Shown here: positions 26,701 to 33,654 of the stretch, piece by piece
Position numbering within the stretch: position 1 is the first letter of the stretch
Layout: every line of letters begins with the position of its first letter
Assembly: GCF_025532145.1 (NCBI RefSeq)
Contig: NZ_ARXS01000033.1
Coordinates: 1-50,118 of the forward strand
DNA: 50,118 nt
Direction: 5' to 3'
Source: Alloalcanivorax balearicus MACL04
GTDB taxonomy: Bacteria > Pseudomonadota > Gammaproteobacteria > Pseudomonadales > Alcanivoracaceae
Notes under the pieces: model-generated
What the model saw: the letters and a program-made list of their open reading frames with translations, nothing else
Databases searched by the model: none
Told to the model about the DNA's origin: nothing
Position numbers and translations under genes: made by a program

Positions 26701-27389
26701 ACCAGCTCGGAGAGCTGCCGGCGGTTGGGCTCAAAGCTCGTTAGGTTGTGCTGGGCCTGAGGGCTTAGGTTGTTGCGTGCATAATCCTGGATGATCTGGG
26801 CAAAGTGTTCGAACGATACGTTGCGCTGGAACATGTGGGTGACCAAGGGGACAACGGCGCCCATGCGCGCATTGCGCGAAACCAGGCTGTAGCGCAGCTG
26901 GTCCCGGTGGGTCCCGTCAAGGAGGATCGCCCGGTACTCGTCATTGCTCTTGCACACGTAATGGGCTAGGCCGCGCTCCTTGAGGCGCGGGAGAAGCTCG
27001 GAGGATGGCAGGAATTTCTGAGCCTGCACGTTCAGGAAGAGTGATTCATCGTAGCCGCCGTCCACCAGGACCTGCTGGTAGGTGTCGGGCCCGGAGCCGG
27101 CACGAAAGATGGCCATTTTCCGGTCGTCGTCGGCCCCCACGTATTCGAACACCAGGCAAGAAGCCTCACGCGGCATGTACCAGCTGGCGAAGCTCTTGCG
27201 GCCGCTGGACGTCTTGGTGATAAGGTGCCGGGGGTGCTCCCCGTAGAAGATCGGTACTAGCCGCAGCAGCGAGGTCTTGCCGGCTCCGTTTCGCCCGTTG
27301 ATGCTGGTGTGTCCAGAGACCGCCACCTCCGTGGCTCGGCCAGGCATGTAGCTGTCGATCAGGATGATGCGGGCTAGGCCCCTGTCCAT
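23721..27389 (-). CDS. jetC: Wadjet JetC / MksB-like SMC ATPase
   Basis: 1222 residues from the ATG at 27389, with AAGGAG seven bases upstream; a start at 27500 adds unrelated sequence. Walker A is G32-RNGAGK-T39 near the N-terminus. Long alanine- and glutamate-rich coiled coils follow on both sides of a hinge-like folded segment near residues 565-620. The C-terminal head contains SSNGLSAIVLILLFQGF (signature region), Walker B MLWPLDELGTID and an H-loop-like LLTATPD. This is the architecture of MukB/MksB/JetC proteins that extrude DNA loops and detect small circular DNA. It is the first gene of its operon and is transcribed away from the AbiE pair. Confidence 0.88.
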   Translation of the reverse strand: MDRGLARIILIDSYMPGRATEVAVSGHTSINGRNGAGKTSLLRLVPIFYGEHPRHLITKTSSGRKSFASWYMPREASCLVFEYVGADDDRKMAIFRAGSGPDTYQQVLVDGGYDESLFLNVQAQKFLPSSELLPRLKERGLAHYVCKSNDEYRAILLDGTHRDQLRYSLVSRNARMGAVVPLVTHMFQRNVSFEHFAQIIQDYARNNLSPQAQHNLTSFEPNRRQLSELVEHFDAFSALNGLHARLPELTGALGELKLHQGKRSATALAAKALDDRLRGEINELAVELSEEEKALEARGHAVDAQVSEASSQRGTVVAQLNDQEAIESQLRARKQRFDADDLPGKARDIATLPDKLATLDARRDEHQRLKADLADVEGPIQAAMSDEKSRAQQAESQYQKAVAETERGRASERERLDGDYHKAREALDDRQQAGRQHLEDRRQQAREDKIRLQTELKHPRVDPGVVRQLEAAEALHRSRDEEAQQTVDAYQAALEEKNQAQAHFDRVNNQYDKDRHEADKAEEELAHAGQFLAGGPGSLMQFLNESLPDWQDTLGRVINPALLRQNGLSPALVPGAEPLVFAGVRLNVESLPTPEAPEALQAAYDDAHHQHEAAERRLAQTEKELDQAAARREAANKASSTAQSAADIARRKRREAADSLDTAKATHRDAERQARARLETDLEATKAWLCELEDEHATLLEEQAAARYELSAAHEASLTAAANEHARALAALAEAKNQRQTDHETTMARLTAQLESAIAESGVNPDDIARLEKEIRELKARCKQLESHRVQVETYQAFLENDWPDCAVATQRAEELRAQRDEFNDQIEALQAAWTNEKRQTEQALAAQRGELQNKRTARQILQTSAALREATSNVGLTAPEEDLEYYCTLPAEPLSREYLEQHRLVQEDLDRLGRVVDVFVDAFQRYPGSPSHDYWLQRQADWAGTDIAVVSKAKAVEEYFEGGSHKLAQDQLLVAFNYLSTLDSYRLGLEAFENGVRKFNRDLVAHLEQDLHFDLIDRVEPKITLDLSELDFWKDLTRLAELYRTWAKSSRRQLPDRALVQAIEAYSQTIRDKRGQQEDFSSLIRFKFHLEIEGRPMTAVNAGQLEDISSNGLSAIVLILLFQGFVDLVRGKHMVTMLWPLDELGTIDATNRRVLFKMLAEHDIALLTATPDLRPADLAYFHEAYELEINNGRRRLIQMQWPGQRVAPVPPGPPTEHREVS

Positions 27390-27404
27390 GGTGGTCTCCT
27401 TACA

Positions 27405-27421
27405 TGATGCAAAACACATCA
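27405..27421. promoter_or_regulatory. Palindrome upstream of the Wadjet SMC gene, candidate operator
   Basis: TGATGcaaaacaCATCA is a 5-bp inverted repeat 16 bp upstream of the JetC start and close to where transcription should begin. It could be the site of the WYL repressor encoded at the end of the operon. The promoter boxes themselves are not clear. Confidence 0.3.
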
Positions 27422-27604
27422 GGTTATTAGAGGTCAGCATATAGAAAACACCACCCTGTTCAAGGGGGGGCCAAAAGGACAGTGTCGGGTTTCCGCGCAA
27501 GCGTCCTAACTTATACGGGAGTGACGACTTATTTGGGTTCGCGATTTTTCGTGGGATTTCATAAGGTGCTGATAGCGTTGAATATTATGTTTTCATTTCG
27601 TGTG

Positions 27605-27621
27605 TTATAGTGTCGTATAAT
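27605..27621 (+). promoter_or_regulatory. AbiE promoter -10 region with palindrome
   Basis: TTATA-gtgtcg-TATAA is a perfect 5-bp inverted repeat, and its right arm is part of a consensus -10 box TATAAT (27616-27621). Transcription would start near 27628, leaving a leader of about 27 bases before the antitoxin ATG. The -35 box is weak. Overlap of the palindrome with the -10 fits autorepression by the winged-helix antitoxin, as known for AbiE. Confidence 0.45.
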
Positions 27622-27654
27622 TGCATGCCGTTGCTGTATTGGCAGGAGTGGGAC

Positions 27655-28068
27655 ATGGCGCTTAACTCATTGAAATCGAAGGTAAAGTACAGGATAAGTC
27701 GGAATGCTGGCGTGGTCTTTGTGCCCGCTGACTTTAGTGATCTGTCTGATCGGGACCAGGTTGGTCGAGCCCTGCGTGAGCTAGTGCGGGAGGAGGTGTT
27801 GATCAAGTTCGGGCGAGGCCTTTATGCCAAAGCTAGGCGTTCCTCGCTCAGTAACAGGCTTGTTCCGGTAAAGCCGCTGCCAGAGCTGGCCCGTGAGGCC
27901 CTGACCCAGAAGCTGGGTGTTGAAGTGGTCTCGTCTAAAGAGCAGGCGAGCTATAACAGCGGGCGTTCTACGCAGGTGCCCACCGGGCGGCTGATTGCTG
28001 TGAAGGGGCGTGTTTCAAGGAAGATGGCCTACGATGGCAAGTCAATCAAGTATCAGTATGTCTCCTGA
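27655..28068 (+). CDS. AbiEi-type antitoxin (DUF6088), type IV toxin-antitoxin system
   Basis: 137 residues from the ATG at 27655 (MALNSLKSK), with an AGGAG ribosome site; 15 upstream in-frame codons would overlap the promoter and are rejected. The N-terminal half is a winged helix (VFVPADFSDLSDRDQVGRAL, then LVREEVLIKFGRGLYAKA), typical of AbiEi/DUF6088 antitoxins that repress their own promoter. The C-terminal half (GVEVVSSKEQASYNSG, STQVPTGRLIAVKG) is the antitoxin domain. It overlaps the toxin gene. Confidence 0.82.
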   Translation: MALNSLKSKVKYRISRNAGVVFVPADFSDLSDRDQVGRALRELVREEVLIKFGRGLYAKARRSSLSNRLVPVKPLPELAREALTQKLGVEVVSSKEQASYNSGRSTQVPTGRLIAVKGRVSRKMAYDGKSIKYQYVS

Positions 28069-28969
28069 TCCCGACGTTATTGAGGAAATTGCGGCGGAGA
28101 TGGGTATCGGTTCTGCCTTTGTCGAGAAAGACTGGTATTCAGTTCAAGCCTTGAAGGCTCTTGCCGAGCACGAGAGTGATGGGTTTCAGGCGATTTTTTC
28201 TGGGGGTACCAGTCTTTCCAAGGGGTATGGACTAATACAGCGCTTTTCCGAAGACTTGGATTTCCGTTGTTTGGCGTTGCAGTCGGGAAGTACGGGGCAA
28301 ATGAGAAAGCTTCGCCGTGCGTACCGTAAAGGTATTCTGGGCGCGGTTGAGAGTGTTGACGTTTTGGTGCTGGATAGAGACCAAGTTACTGTTGCCAGTA
28401 ACTACGTGAAATTCGAGCTTGGCTATCCGCAGAATCATGATACCAGTGCCGCGCTACGAGCAGGCTTGCAGATTGAATTCAGTTTTACCCAGCCTCGGCT
28501 GGAAGCGGAGGTCAGGCAGGTCCAGTCGTTCGTTTCGTACTACACAGAGACTGAACCTGAAGTCGAAATCTTGTGCCTGCCGCCGATTGAGACGGCCGCC
28601 GATAAGTTAAGTGCATTGACATGGCGTGTGCTGAAGCGTGATCGATCAGCCCACGGCGATGACCCTGCGATGATTCGCCATCTTCACGATATTGCTGCGC
28701 TGGTCTCTGTGATTAGGGAAGATCAGGAGCTGTTTGTGGATGTCGCAGAATCCTCATTTGAAGGCGATCGGCAGACCGGAAAGCGCGATACTCAGGCCCC
28801 GTTTACAGAGTCGATTCAGGAGGCCATCGAGTGCCTGGACAACGATGAGGAGTATCGCGAAGAGTACAGACAGTTTGTGGATGCGATGTCGTACGCTGAC
28901 GATGATCAAAGTGTGGATTTTGATTCGGCTGTAGAGGTCCTGAAGGAAGTTGCCGTCCTGTTCGAGTAG
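28034..28969 (+). CDS. AbiEii-type nucleotidyltransferase toxin
   Basis: 311 residues from the ATG at 28034, chosen for an AAGGA about 12 bases upstream; the ATG at 28058 is equally possible and both overlap the antitoxin gene. The N-terminal signature AFVEKDWYSVQALKAL, then SGGTSLSKGYGLIQRFSEDLD, contains the GG-S and the D-x-D metal site (EDLDF) of AbiEii/AbiGii nucleotidyltransferases. A conserved-looking ETAADKLSALTWR follows in the C-terminal half, as in MenA/AbiEii proteins. Such toxins transfer nucleotides to targets such as tRNA and inhibit growth, giving abortive phage resistance or plasmid stabilisation (family knowledge). The pair abuts the attC array and could stabilise it. Confidence 0.85.
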   Translation: MASQSSISMSPDPDVIEEIAAEMGIGSAFVEKDWYSVQALKALAEHESDGFQAIFSGGTSLSKGYGLIQRFSEDLDFRCLALQSGSTGQMRKLRRAYRKGILGAVESVDVLVLDRDQVTVASNYVKFELGYPQNHDTSAALRAGLQIEFSFTQPRLEAEVRQVQSFVSYYTETEPEVEILCLPPIETAADKLSALTWRVLKRDRSAHGDDPAMIRHLHDIAALVSVIREDQELFVDVAESSFEGDRQTGKRDTQAPFTESIQEAIECLDNDEEYREEYRQFVDAMSYADDDQSVDFDSAVEVLKEVAVLFE

Positions 28970-29016
28970 GGATTGAAGTGCTGTCTCCCGACTAGATCCT
29001 CATCACTAGAATTAAT

Positions 29017-29094
29017 GCATAACGCTTGCCATAAACGGCGCGAGGAACCAGCGTCCGGCGACCGAAGGGCGCGAATTTAATAGTGTGGTTATAC
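29017..29094 (-). repeat. attC: Integron-type attC site (end of HNH cassette)
   Basis: Read on the minus strand, the site starts with GTATAAC five bases after the stop of the HNH-like gene and ends with GTTATGC: 78 bp, with imperfect inverted symmetry between (CGCGCCCTTCGGTCGC near the centre). Its 5' GTATAAC is the exact complement of the GTTATAC at the cassette's upstream boundary, as expected for a mobile cassette. Its 3' GTTATGC has no partner further left, so the array is truncated there or changes. Confidence 0.75.
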
Positions 29095-29098
29095 ACTT

Positions 29099-29914
29099 TT
29101 AGGACCGGCCCAGCTGCTTCGCCAATTTCCCTTTTGGGGACAGCTCAGAACCAAGTAGACCTCTCATCTGTTGGAATTCACAAGACTCACGGAATGATCG
29201 ATACATGTAGATCATGTTTATGCCCAATCGGCTTAGATTAGATGAGAGCTCTTGGTCTGCCTCCGCGCCAAAAAAGACATTGAACTTAATACCTGGGATG
29301 AAGAACGATATATGCATATTCTCTTCAATGTCCCCAGAAGGAAGCGACATTATAGGAACCGGGTCGACATCGCCATCTACACACACGGTGATGTAGATAT
29401 CCCTAGGGAACTCCGCCTTCTTTAGGAGATATTGCTCTAACTGTTCCTTGAAATGGTCCGGGAGAGCATTGCTCAGGCTAGCGATATCGTCATTGCTCCA
29501 ATCTGCAGCGGTCACCCTCCAAACAATACTGGCAGCAAAATACATGAATTTTTCGGAGTTGAGCTTGAGAATATCTTTTGGAGCGAAGTATGAGGACCCA
29601 TTCAAATGAATGCTCGGTGAGGAACTATCCAGAATTCGCTTGAGTTCGAACGCTTGCGCATTTTTCATGCATTTCCCCACCACATATTTCTCACCATGCC
29701 TGCTAAACCTGTCCTCGCACGCTCCGCACAACAACCGCTTTGTAACTTGTGAATTGGAATAATACGCTGATTGTTGACTTTTGCTGGCCCATACTGGGGC
29801 AGAGTCATGAGGATGAAACGTGCGAGTAATGGCCTTGTATATGCTTTTGGGCATCAGGTGGCTTTTCTTCAGACTCGAATACTCAGCACACAGCTCGCAT
29901 TTCTCTTCGGTCAT
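29099..29914 (-). CDS. HNH-like zinc protein of a gene cassette, unknown function
   Basis: 271 residues. The N-terminus has CELC (residues 6-9), then LKKSHLMPKSIYK, and later CGACEDRFSRHGEK: two CxxC pairs around a KSHLMP box, the arrangement of HNH/His-Me-finger-like zinc domains. The remaining ~170 residues (AASIVWRVTAADWSNDD, HISFFIPGIKFNVFFG) are not recognisable to me. It starts 20 bases after an attC boundary and ends 5 bases before the next attC, so it fits a single-gene integron cassette. It is AT-richer than the core genes. A defence-nuclease role is plausible by analogy but unproven. The start at 29914 is the only good one after the attC. Confidence 0.75.
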   Translation of the reverse strand: MTEEKCELCAEYSSLKKSHLMPKSIYKAITRTFHPHDSAPVWASKSQQSAYYSNSQVTKRLLCGACEDRFSRHGEKYVVGKCMKNAQAFELKRILDSSSPSIHLNGSSYFAPKDILKLNSEKFMYFAASIVWRVTAADWSNDDIASLSNALPDHFKEQLEQYLLKKAEFPRDIYITVCVDGDVDPVPIMSLPSGDIEENMHISFFIPGIKFNVFFGAEADQELSSNLSRLGINMIYMYRSFRESCEFQQMRGLLGSELSPKGKLAKQLGRS

Positions 29915-29933
29915 CTACGGCCTCATCGAATGT

Positions 29934-30011
29934 GTATAACGCCTGGCACATGTGCCGGTTTGGAGCCGCGAAGCGGCGGAAAAGCGGTCGCTATGATGCT
30001 GTTGGTTAGGG
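29934..30011 (-). repeat. attC: Integron-type attC site (end of PD-(D/E)XK cassette)
   Basis: On the minus strand the site runs from CCCTAAC, which contains the TAA stop of the upstream gene, to GTTATAC: 78 bp. The centre is a strong palindrome (GCCGCTTCGCGGC), with a second L-box-like CCAAACCGG and an AGGCGTTATAC end, all typical of attC. The 5' GCCCTAAC is the complement of the GTTAGGGC closing the previous site (30472-30479), exactly as predicted for one cassette between them. Confidence 0.85.
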
Positions 30012-30455
30012 CGCGTATGCATCATAGAATGCCTCCCAAGAAATCTTGTCCACTCCGGTTTCGTTACAGGTGAATACGGTATCTACCGGAATCAATTCGC
30101 CGAACCCCAGAAATTTGTCTCTGTGAATAGATTGGAAAGCTCGGCTGTAGAATAGCACCGCATTGCTCGGGATCAAGATCGCATGCCGACAGTCATCACG
30201 GTTTGTTCGACCGGTTTCTTTCAAAAGCTCGCCGAAAATCTTGTGAACTGTGTTATAACGATCTCCGGAATCGTCGCTTTTTGCCTCGATCACCCAGTGA
30301 ATCTTTGAGGCTGATTCGAACTCAACATCTGCGTACGTCTTTGAACGGCAGCTCTTGTTGATGATTTTGGCAACGCGCAGATCTTCGTCGGCGTCTTTTT
30401 CTAAGTGCCTCAGAAATTGATCAATTAGGTCTTGTTCAGGTGTACGGTTTTCCAT
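30006..30455 (-). CDS. PD-(D/E)XK nuclease-like protein of a gene cassette
   Basis: 149 residues from the ATG at 30455 (MENRTPEQD), 17 bases after the attC boundary; a longer frame from 30488 would start inside the attC. The core pattern is ADVEFESASKIHWVIEAKSD: an Asp, then the E-A-K of a PD-(D/E)XK nuclease motif II/III, preceded by a helical EQDLIDQFLRHLEKD. Later RDDCRHAILIPS fits the following strand-helix. Isolated nucleases of this fold in cassettes are often defence proteins or house-keeping remnants; substrate unknown. The TAA stop is embedded in the downstream attC, a common feature of integron cassettes. Confidence 0.75.
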   Translation of the reverse strand: MENRTPEQDLIDQFLRHLEKDADEDLRVAKIINKSCRSKTYADVEFESASKIHWVIEAKSDDSGDRYNTVHKIFGELLKETGRTNRDDCRHAILIPSNAVLFYSRAFQSIHRDKFLGFGELIPVDTVFTCNETGVDKISWEAFYDAYAP

Positions 30456-30472
30456 CGATCTGCTCTTTCTTG

Positions 30473-30532
30473 CCCTAACGATCTGCATCAGCCGCGCGAG
30501 GCGCGAGCACCGGTTGTATAAAGTTGTTGTAT
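30473..30532 (-). repeat. attC: Integron-type attC site (end of DUF4238 cassette)
   Basis: On the minus strand: ATACAAC at 30532-30526, an inner palindrome-like CTCGCGCCTCGCGCGGC, and GTTAGGG at 30479-30473, about 60 bp in all. The 5' ATACAAC is complementary to the GTTGTAT at 31479-31473, upstream of the DUF4238 gene, and the match extends to 13 bases. The 3' GTTAGGGC pairs with the GCCCTAAC at the end of the next cassette. Confidence 0.75.
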
Positions 30533-30542
30533 TGATTTTTCC

Positions 30543-31454
30543 TCATTCGATCGCTTCCTTACTTGCTCCGAATAACTGACGGTGAGAGTGCTTGGCCATC
30601 ATCCCGTTGAACCAAGCTACCCTGTCCTGCGTGACCAAAACTGTATCCTCTCTGGCCCACTCGGCACGATCTGTCAGATAGAGAGCTAGCCGAGGACTCA
30701 TAGGGAAATACATGTCGAAATTATCTGGTGGAGAATACACGTCGTCCGGATTTGCATAAGTGTTTATAACCGGCTGATCTCCCGTAATAAATTGTCGCCC
30801 ATCAGGCGCTGCAAGTAGCACGGCATTGTATCGATTTCTATCAACGATGAGACTGCTGCTCACGTTGGTAGCGGCGATATGGGTAAATACACCCCATATC
30901 CGCTCAAAATTGACACCGAAGGCGTTCGTAAGAAGAGGTAGCGTTCTCTCTTTGTTTCGCGCAGTTCTTAGGTACTGAACAGCTAAGAAGTAGATGAACT
31001 TCTGATATGATGCTTTGTCATTCAAGAACGATAAATCTCCCTCCTTCGCCAGCTCCAGGTATGGTTTGGCTAGCTCTTCAATTCCGTTGTGAAGATTCTC
31101 TTCGAGATTGATCTCCATTTCTTCTAGCTTTCGTGCCACATCGGGGTTCTCGAATCCGTTCTTCTCAGCAAACTGCTTGTAGTTGGTAAAGCTTCGAAAT
31201 GCGCACAGCCATCCAAAATTGAGTTTGCGGAGGCACTCGTTATCAGCCTTCTCGATATAAGCAATCAAGAAACGGATATCTCCGTGGGTAAGTTCACGCA
31301 TTCGATAAAAATCCCGCTGCTTGGCGACTCGGTCGACGTTCACGCGAAAACATCTGTCGGCCATGCGACACCATACAGCGCCGTTGTCGCTCCAAGCGCG
31401 GAGGAGGTACTTCCAGACGTAGTGCTGCTGACGCTTCTTCGGTTCACTGGTCAT
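30543..31454 (-). CDS. DUF4238 family protein of a gene cassette
   Basis: 303 residues. The N-terminal KKRQQHYVWKYLLRAWSDNG matches the 'QHYVP.fyLk.F' opening of DUF4238, and later FITGDQPVINTYANPDDVY and FPMSPRLALYLTDRAEW match its C-terminal part. DUF4238 proteins are common accessory proteins of unknown activity, often in islands. The gene starts 19 bases after an attC-type boundary and ends just before another, so it is a cassette. A stop in front of the attC and the absence of a promoter mean that it relies on upstream transcription or has none. Confidence 0.8.
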   Translation of the reverse strand: MTSEPKKRQQHYVWKYLLRAWSDNGAVWCRMADRCFRVNVDRVAKQRDFYRMRELTHGDIRFLIAYIEKADNECLRKLNFGWLCAFRSFTNYKQFAEKNGFENPDVARKLEEMEINLEENLHNGIEELAKPYLELAKEGDLSFLNDKASYQKFIYFLAVQYLRTARNKERTLPLLTNAFGVNFERIWGVFTHIAATNVSSSLIVDRNRYNAVLLAAPDGRQFITGDQPVINTYANPDDVYSPPDNFDMYFPMSPRLALYLTDRAEWAREDTVLVTQDRVAWFNGMMAKHSHRQLFGASKEAIE

Positions 31455-31472
31455 CGCAAGTTTGCCAAATCA

Positions 31473-31540
31473 ATACAACAGGTATTAGGGCGCCGACTCG
31501 AATATCCAATGAACGTGCCGGCGCCATATCAAATTTATTG
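31473..31540 (-). repeat. Incomplete attC/attI-like boundary at the head of the cassette array
   Basis: GTTGTAT (minus strand 31479-31473) is the recombination-type boundary 19 bases upstream of the DUF4238 gene. Upstream of it is a perfect 7-bp inverted repeat GGCGCCG/CGGCGCC (31489-31495 and 31519-31525). A 5' RYYYAAC box is not visible. It could be a degraded attC or an attI-type site. Confidence 0.45.
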
Positions 31541-32030
31541 AAATTATCAGTATCCGATAAGATCAGAAAACCCAACGGCTTACAAACCTGTTCGCCATTT
31601 CAGCTCCTGTTCGTTTGACTTCTTCTTTTGCCAATAGTAGTGATGCTGTCTATATGGTCAGTGTCTAGACAGAGTGGTGAACCTCTGCTGGCTGGCTGAC
31701 GTAGCGCGACCATATCTCATGACGTGCTTGTGTCGGTAAGCGGGAGCGAGATGGACGGTATGTCGCGTCGGGCTACGGGATGACCAAAGCGTTGGCGAGG
31801 TGGGTTGAGCCTCGTGTTGCGAATAGCGTTCTGATGTAGCACCAGCTTTCGAATACTTTGGTCAGACAGAGCGGGAAGAAGATAACTTTTTGATTTATAA
31901 AGAAATTATGATTTTGTAAATAGACGTCTCACATCCGATCTGCTAATGCCGGAAAGCAGCCCGAAATCGGTCACGATATAACGAAATGAGCAGTCACGAT
32001 GGGCTGGAATATGAAGGGATGGCTAAACGC
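31541..32030. other. 490-bp intergenic stretch, no gene seen
   Basis: Lies between the cassette array and the integrase stop. I find no convincing ORF, tRNA, attC or integron integrase remnant on either strand. A 10-bp palindrome (TGTCTAGACA, 31666-31675) and AT-rich tracts near 31900 are present but unexplained. It separates the array from the integrase and may be old degraded sequence. Confidence 0.5.
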
Positions 32031-33407
32031 TTACAATAGTCTTTCTATATGCTCTCCTAGTAGCTGCCATGCCTCCGCTTTCTCTTTGGCGTAGTCATGG
32101 CGCAGGTAATGCCTCCGGACTTTTGAGCCGCCCAGGAGATGATTTTGGCAGCGATCTATGATGTCGAGCGGTACGCCGATCGCTTGCATCATTGTCGCTC
32201 CCGTGCGGCGCATGTCGTGTGGGGTCCATGCGCCATTTCGACCATTTGCCAGGACCAAGCTGTCATCATTATGTCGGCCGGCCAGAGGTTTGCTGCGATT
32301 CTTGAAGCGGCACTGCCGGTCCCCGATCAATTTGCTGACAGTCTTCGTGTTTACGTGGCTGTTTCCAGCTCTGTTTGGGAATAGGAAGGGGGTGTGCCCG
32401 GTTTCCTGGTGTAGCCGTTTGAACTGTGACAATGCAAAAGGCGATAGAAAGACATGATGGTCTTGCCGCTTTCCGCGATGCCCTTTGGTGTTCTGCGCGG
32501 GGATGAACCAGTGACCGGTATCAAAGTCGACATGCTTCCACTCCGCTTGAAGCAGCTCGCCGATCCGGCATAGGGTCGCCAGGCAGATCCAGACGGTGCA
32601 TTGCACGCGCGGGTTTACCGGGCGGATGCCGCTGTATTTCTGGCCCGCCGGAAGGGCAGCGTAATCTGCTTCCAGTTTCTCGAAGATGTCTCGCAGCTCT
32701 CGAATCTCTTCGGCAGAGAGTACCCGCTCCCGTTCTTCCTGATAGTCGCTATCCAGTAGGGTCTTGACATCCACCAGATCGGCAGGGTTCCCGTCAGCCA
32801 TCAAGGTGCGCCAGGGTTTCCGCTTCTCTGCCCAGCGCAGCATTTGCCCCAAGTCGTTGTTCAGAATAACGACGGAGCGGTTCAGGCCGCGAGCCTTTAC
32901 GGTTCTGAGCACAGAGAGAAGGTCCTTATCGGTCAAAGCACGCAACGGCTTCTTGCCAATCAAGGGGAGTACGTCCTTGCCGAAACTTCTGCGGAGTTCG
33001 GCGTTGCTATCTTGCCGCGATACGCCATCGTCGAGCCAAGCTTCAAATAGCTCGTTCACCGTCCTGTTTTCCGACGCTTGGCGCTCGGCTTCGGCGATGG
33101 TTGAGGCAATGGCAGCTTGGGCTTCAATCCTGGCTGCCTTCTGGGCAGCGGTGGGGTCGATACCTTTGGCAACTGAGGCTTTGGCTTCGTCACGGTTGGT
33201 CCGAATCTGGGCCAGTGTTTTCTTGGGCCAACTGCCGAGGCGGTAATCACGCTTGACCCCATCCAGTTTGAACTCATAGCGAAACAGTACTGTAACGCCA
33301 CGCACGCCAGCGCGGACCTTCGCGACCAAGCCGTTATCCTCGCGCAGTGTCTTGCCGTCATCCATTTCGGTGAGGGCTTCCAGTTGCTTAACCGTCAGTT
33401 TGGCCAT
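32031..33407 (-). CDS. Tyrosine site-specific integrase of the genomic island
   Basis: 458 residues. The N-terminal ~90 residues are the arm-binding domain of P4-type integrases (KTLREDNGLVAKV, FRYEFKLDGVKRDYRLGSWP). A core-binding domain follows (TDKDLLSVLRTVKARGLNRS). The catalytic set is R281 (TLCRIGELL), H397-xx-R400 (HDMRRTGAT), H in CQNHLLGGSK and Y434 (RRHYLRHDY). It lies about 190 bp from the tRNA-Pro half and reads away from it, the usual arrangement at an island end. It should recombine the tRNA att site with an island att. The start at 33407 has GGGAG six bases upstream. It looks intact. Confidence 0.93.
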   Translation of the reverse strand: MAKLTVKQLEALTEMDDGKTLREDNGLVAKVRAGVRGVTVLFRYEFKLDGVKRDYRLGSWPKKTLAQIRTNRDEAKASVAKGIDPTAAQKAARIEAQAAIASTIAEAERQASENRTVNELFEAWLDDGVSRQDSNAELRRSFGKDVLPLIGKKPLRALTDKDLLSVLRTVKARGLNRSVVILNNDLGQMLRWAEKRKPWRTLMADGNPADLVDVKTLLDSDYQEERERVLSAEEIRELRDIFEKLEADYAALPAGQKYSGIRPVNPRVQCTVWICLATLCRIGELLQAEWKHVDFDTGHWFIPAQNTKGHRGKRQDHHVFLSPFALSQFKRLHQETGHTPFLFPNRAGNSHVNTKTVSKLIGDRQCRFKNRSKPLAGRHNDDSLVLANGRNGAWTPHDMRRTGATMMQAIGVPLDIIDRCQNHLLGGSKVRRHYLRHDYAKEKAEAWQLLGEHIERLL

Positions 33408-33593
33408 GTGCTACTCCCTGCAGAATCTGCGGTTTGATAATTTTGCCCCACTTTTGCCCCACCGGATCGTCTGGCTGTCGGCGGATGTCAGCGGACTTGT
33501 GTAGACACAAGAACAGGCTGAAAGCCGCGTATTTGCTATCATAGAGGCCTCTCTGAAAGTTCGCCAGGGTCCGTGCTCATCCATATAGAAATT

Positions 33594-33640
33594 GCATGGG
33601 GTGCAAGGGGTCGGAGGTTCGAATCCTCCCGTCCCGACCA
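33594..33640 (+). tRNA. 3' half of tRNA-Pro(GGG): island attachment site
   Basis: From the anticodon stem-loop (GCA-TGGGGT-GC, anticodon GGG) the sequence runs through the T-arm (GGAGGTTCGAATCCTCC) to the acceptor strand GTCCCGA and CCA. The 5' acceptor strand, the D-arm and the 5' part of the anticodon stem are missing; the bases before 33594 do not fit a tRNA. So this is the part of tRNA-Pro left at the attR end after integration within the anticodon loop. The intact copy should lie at the far end of the island, outside the window to the left. Confidence 0.88.
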
Positions 33641-33654
33641 AACGAGAGAGAAAG

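Noticed and set aside
27390-27500. N-terminal extension of the SMC gene
   Set aside because: The extra residues precede a perfect AAGGAG-ATG at 27389 and are unlike any SMC N-terminus.
31541-32030. Possible integron integrase or attI between the cassette array and the phage-type integrase
   Set aside because: No ORF and no IntI-like residues in any frame; the integrase at 32031 is a P4-type island integrase with an arm-binding domain, not IntI.
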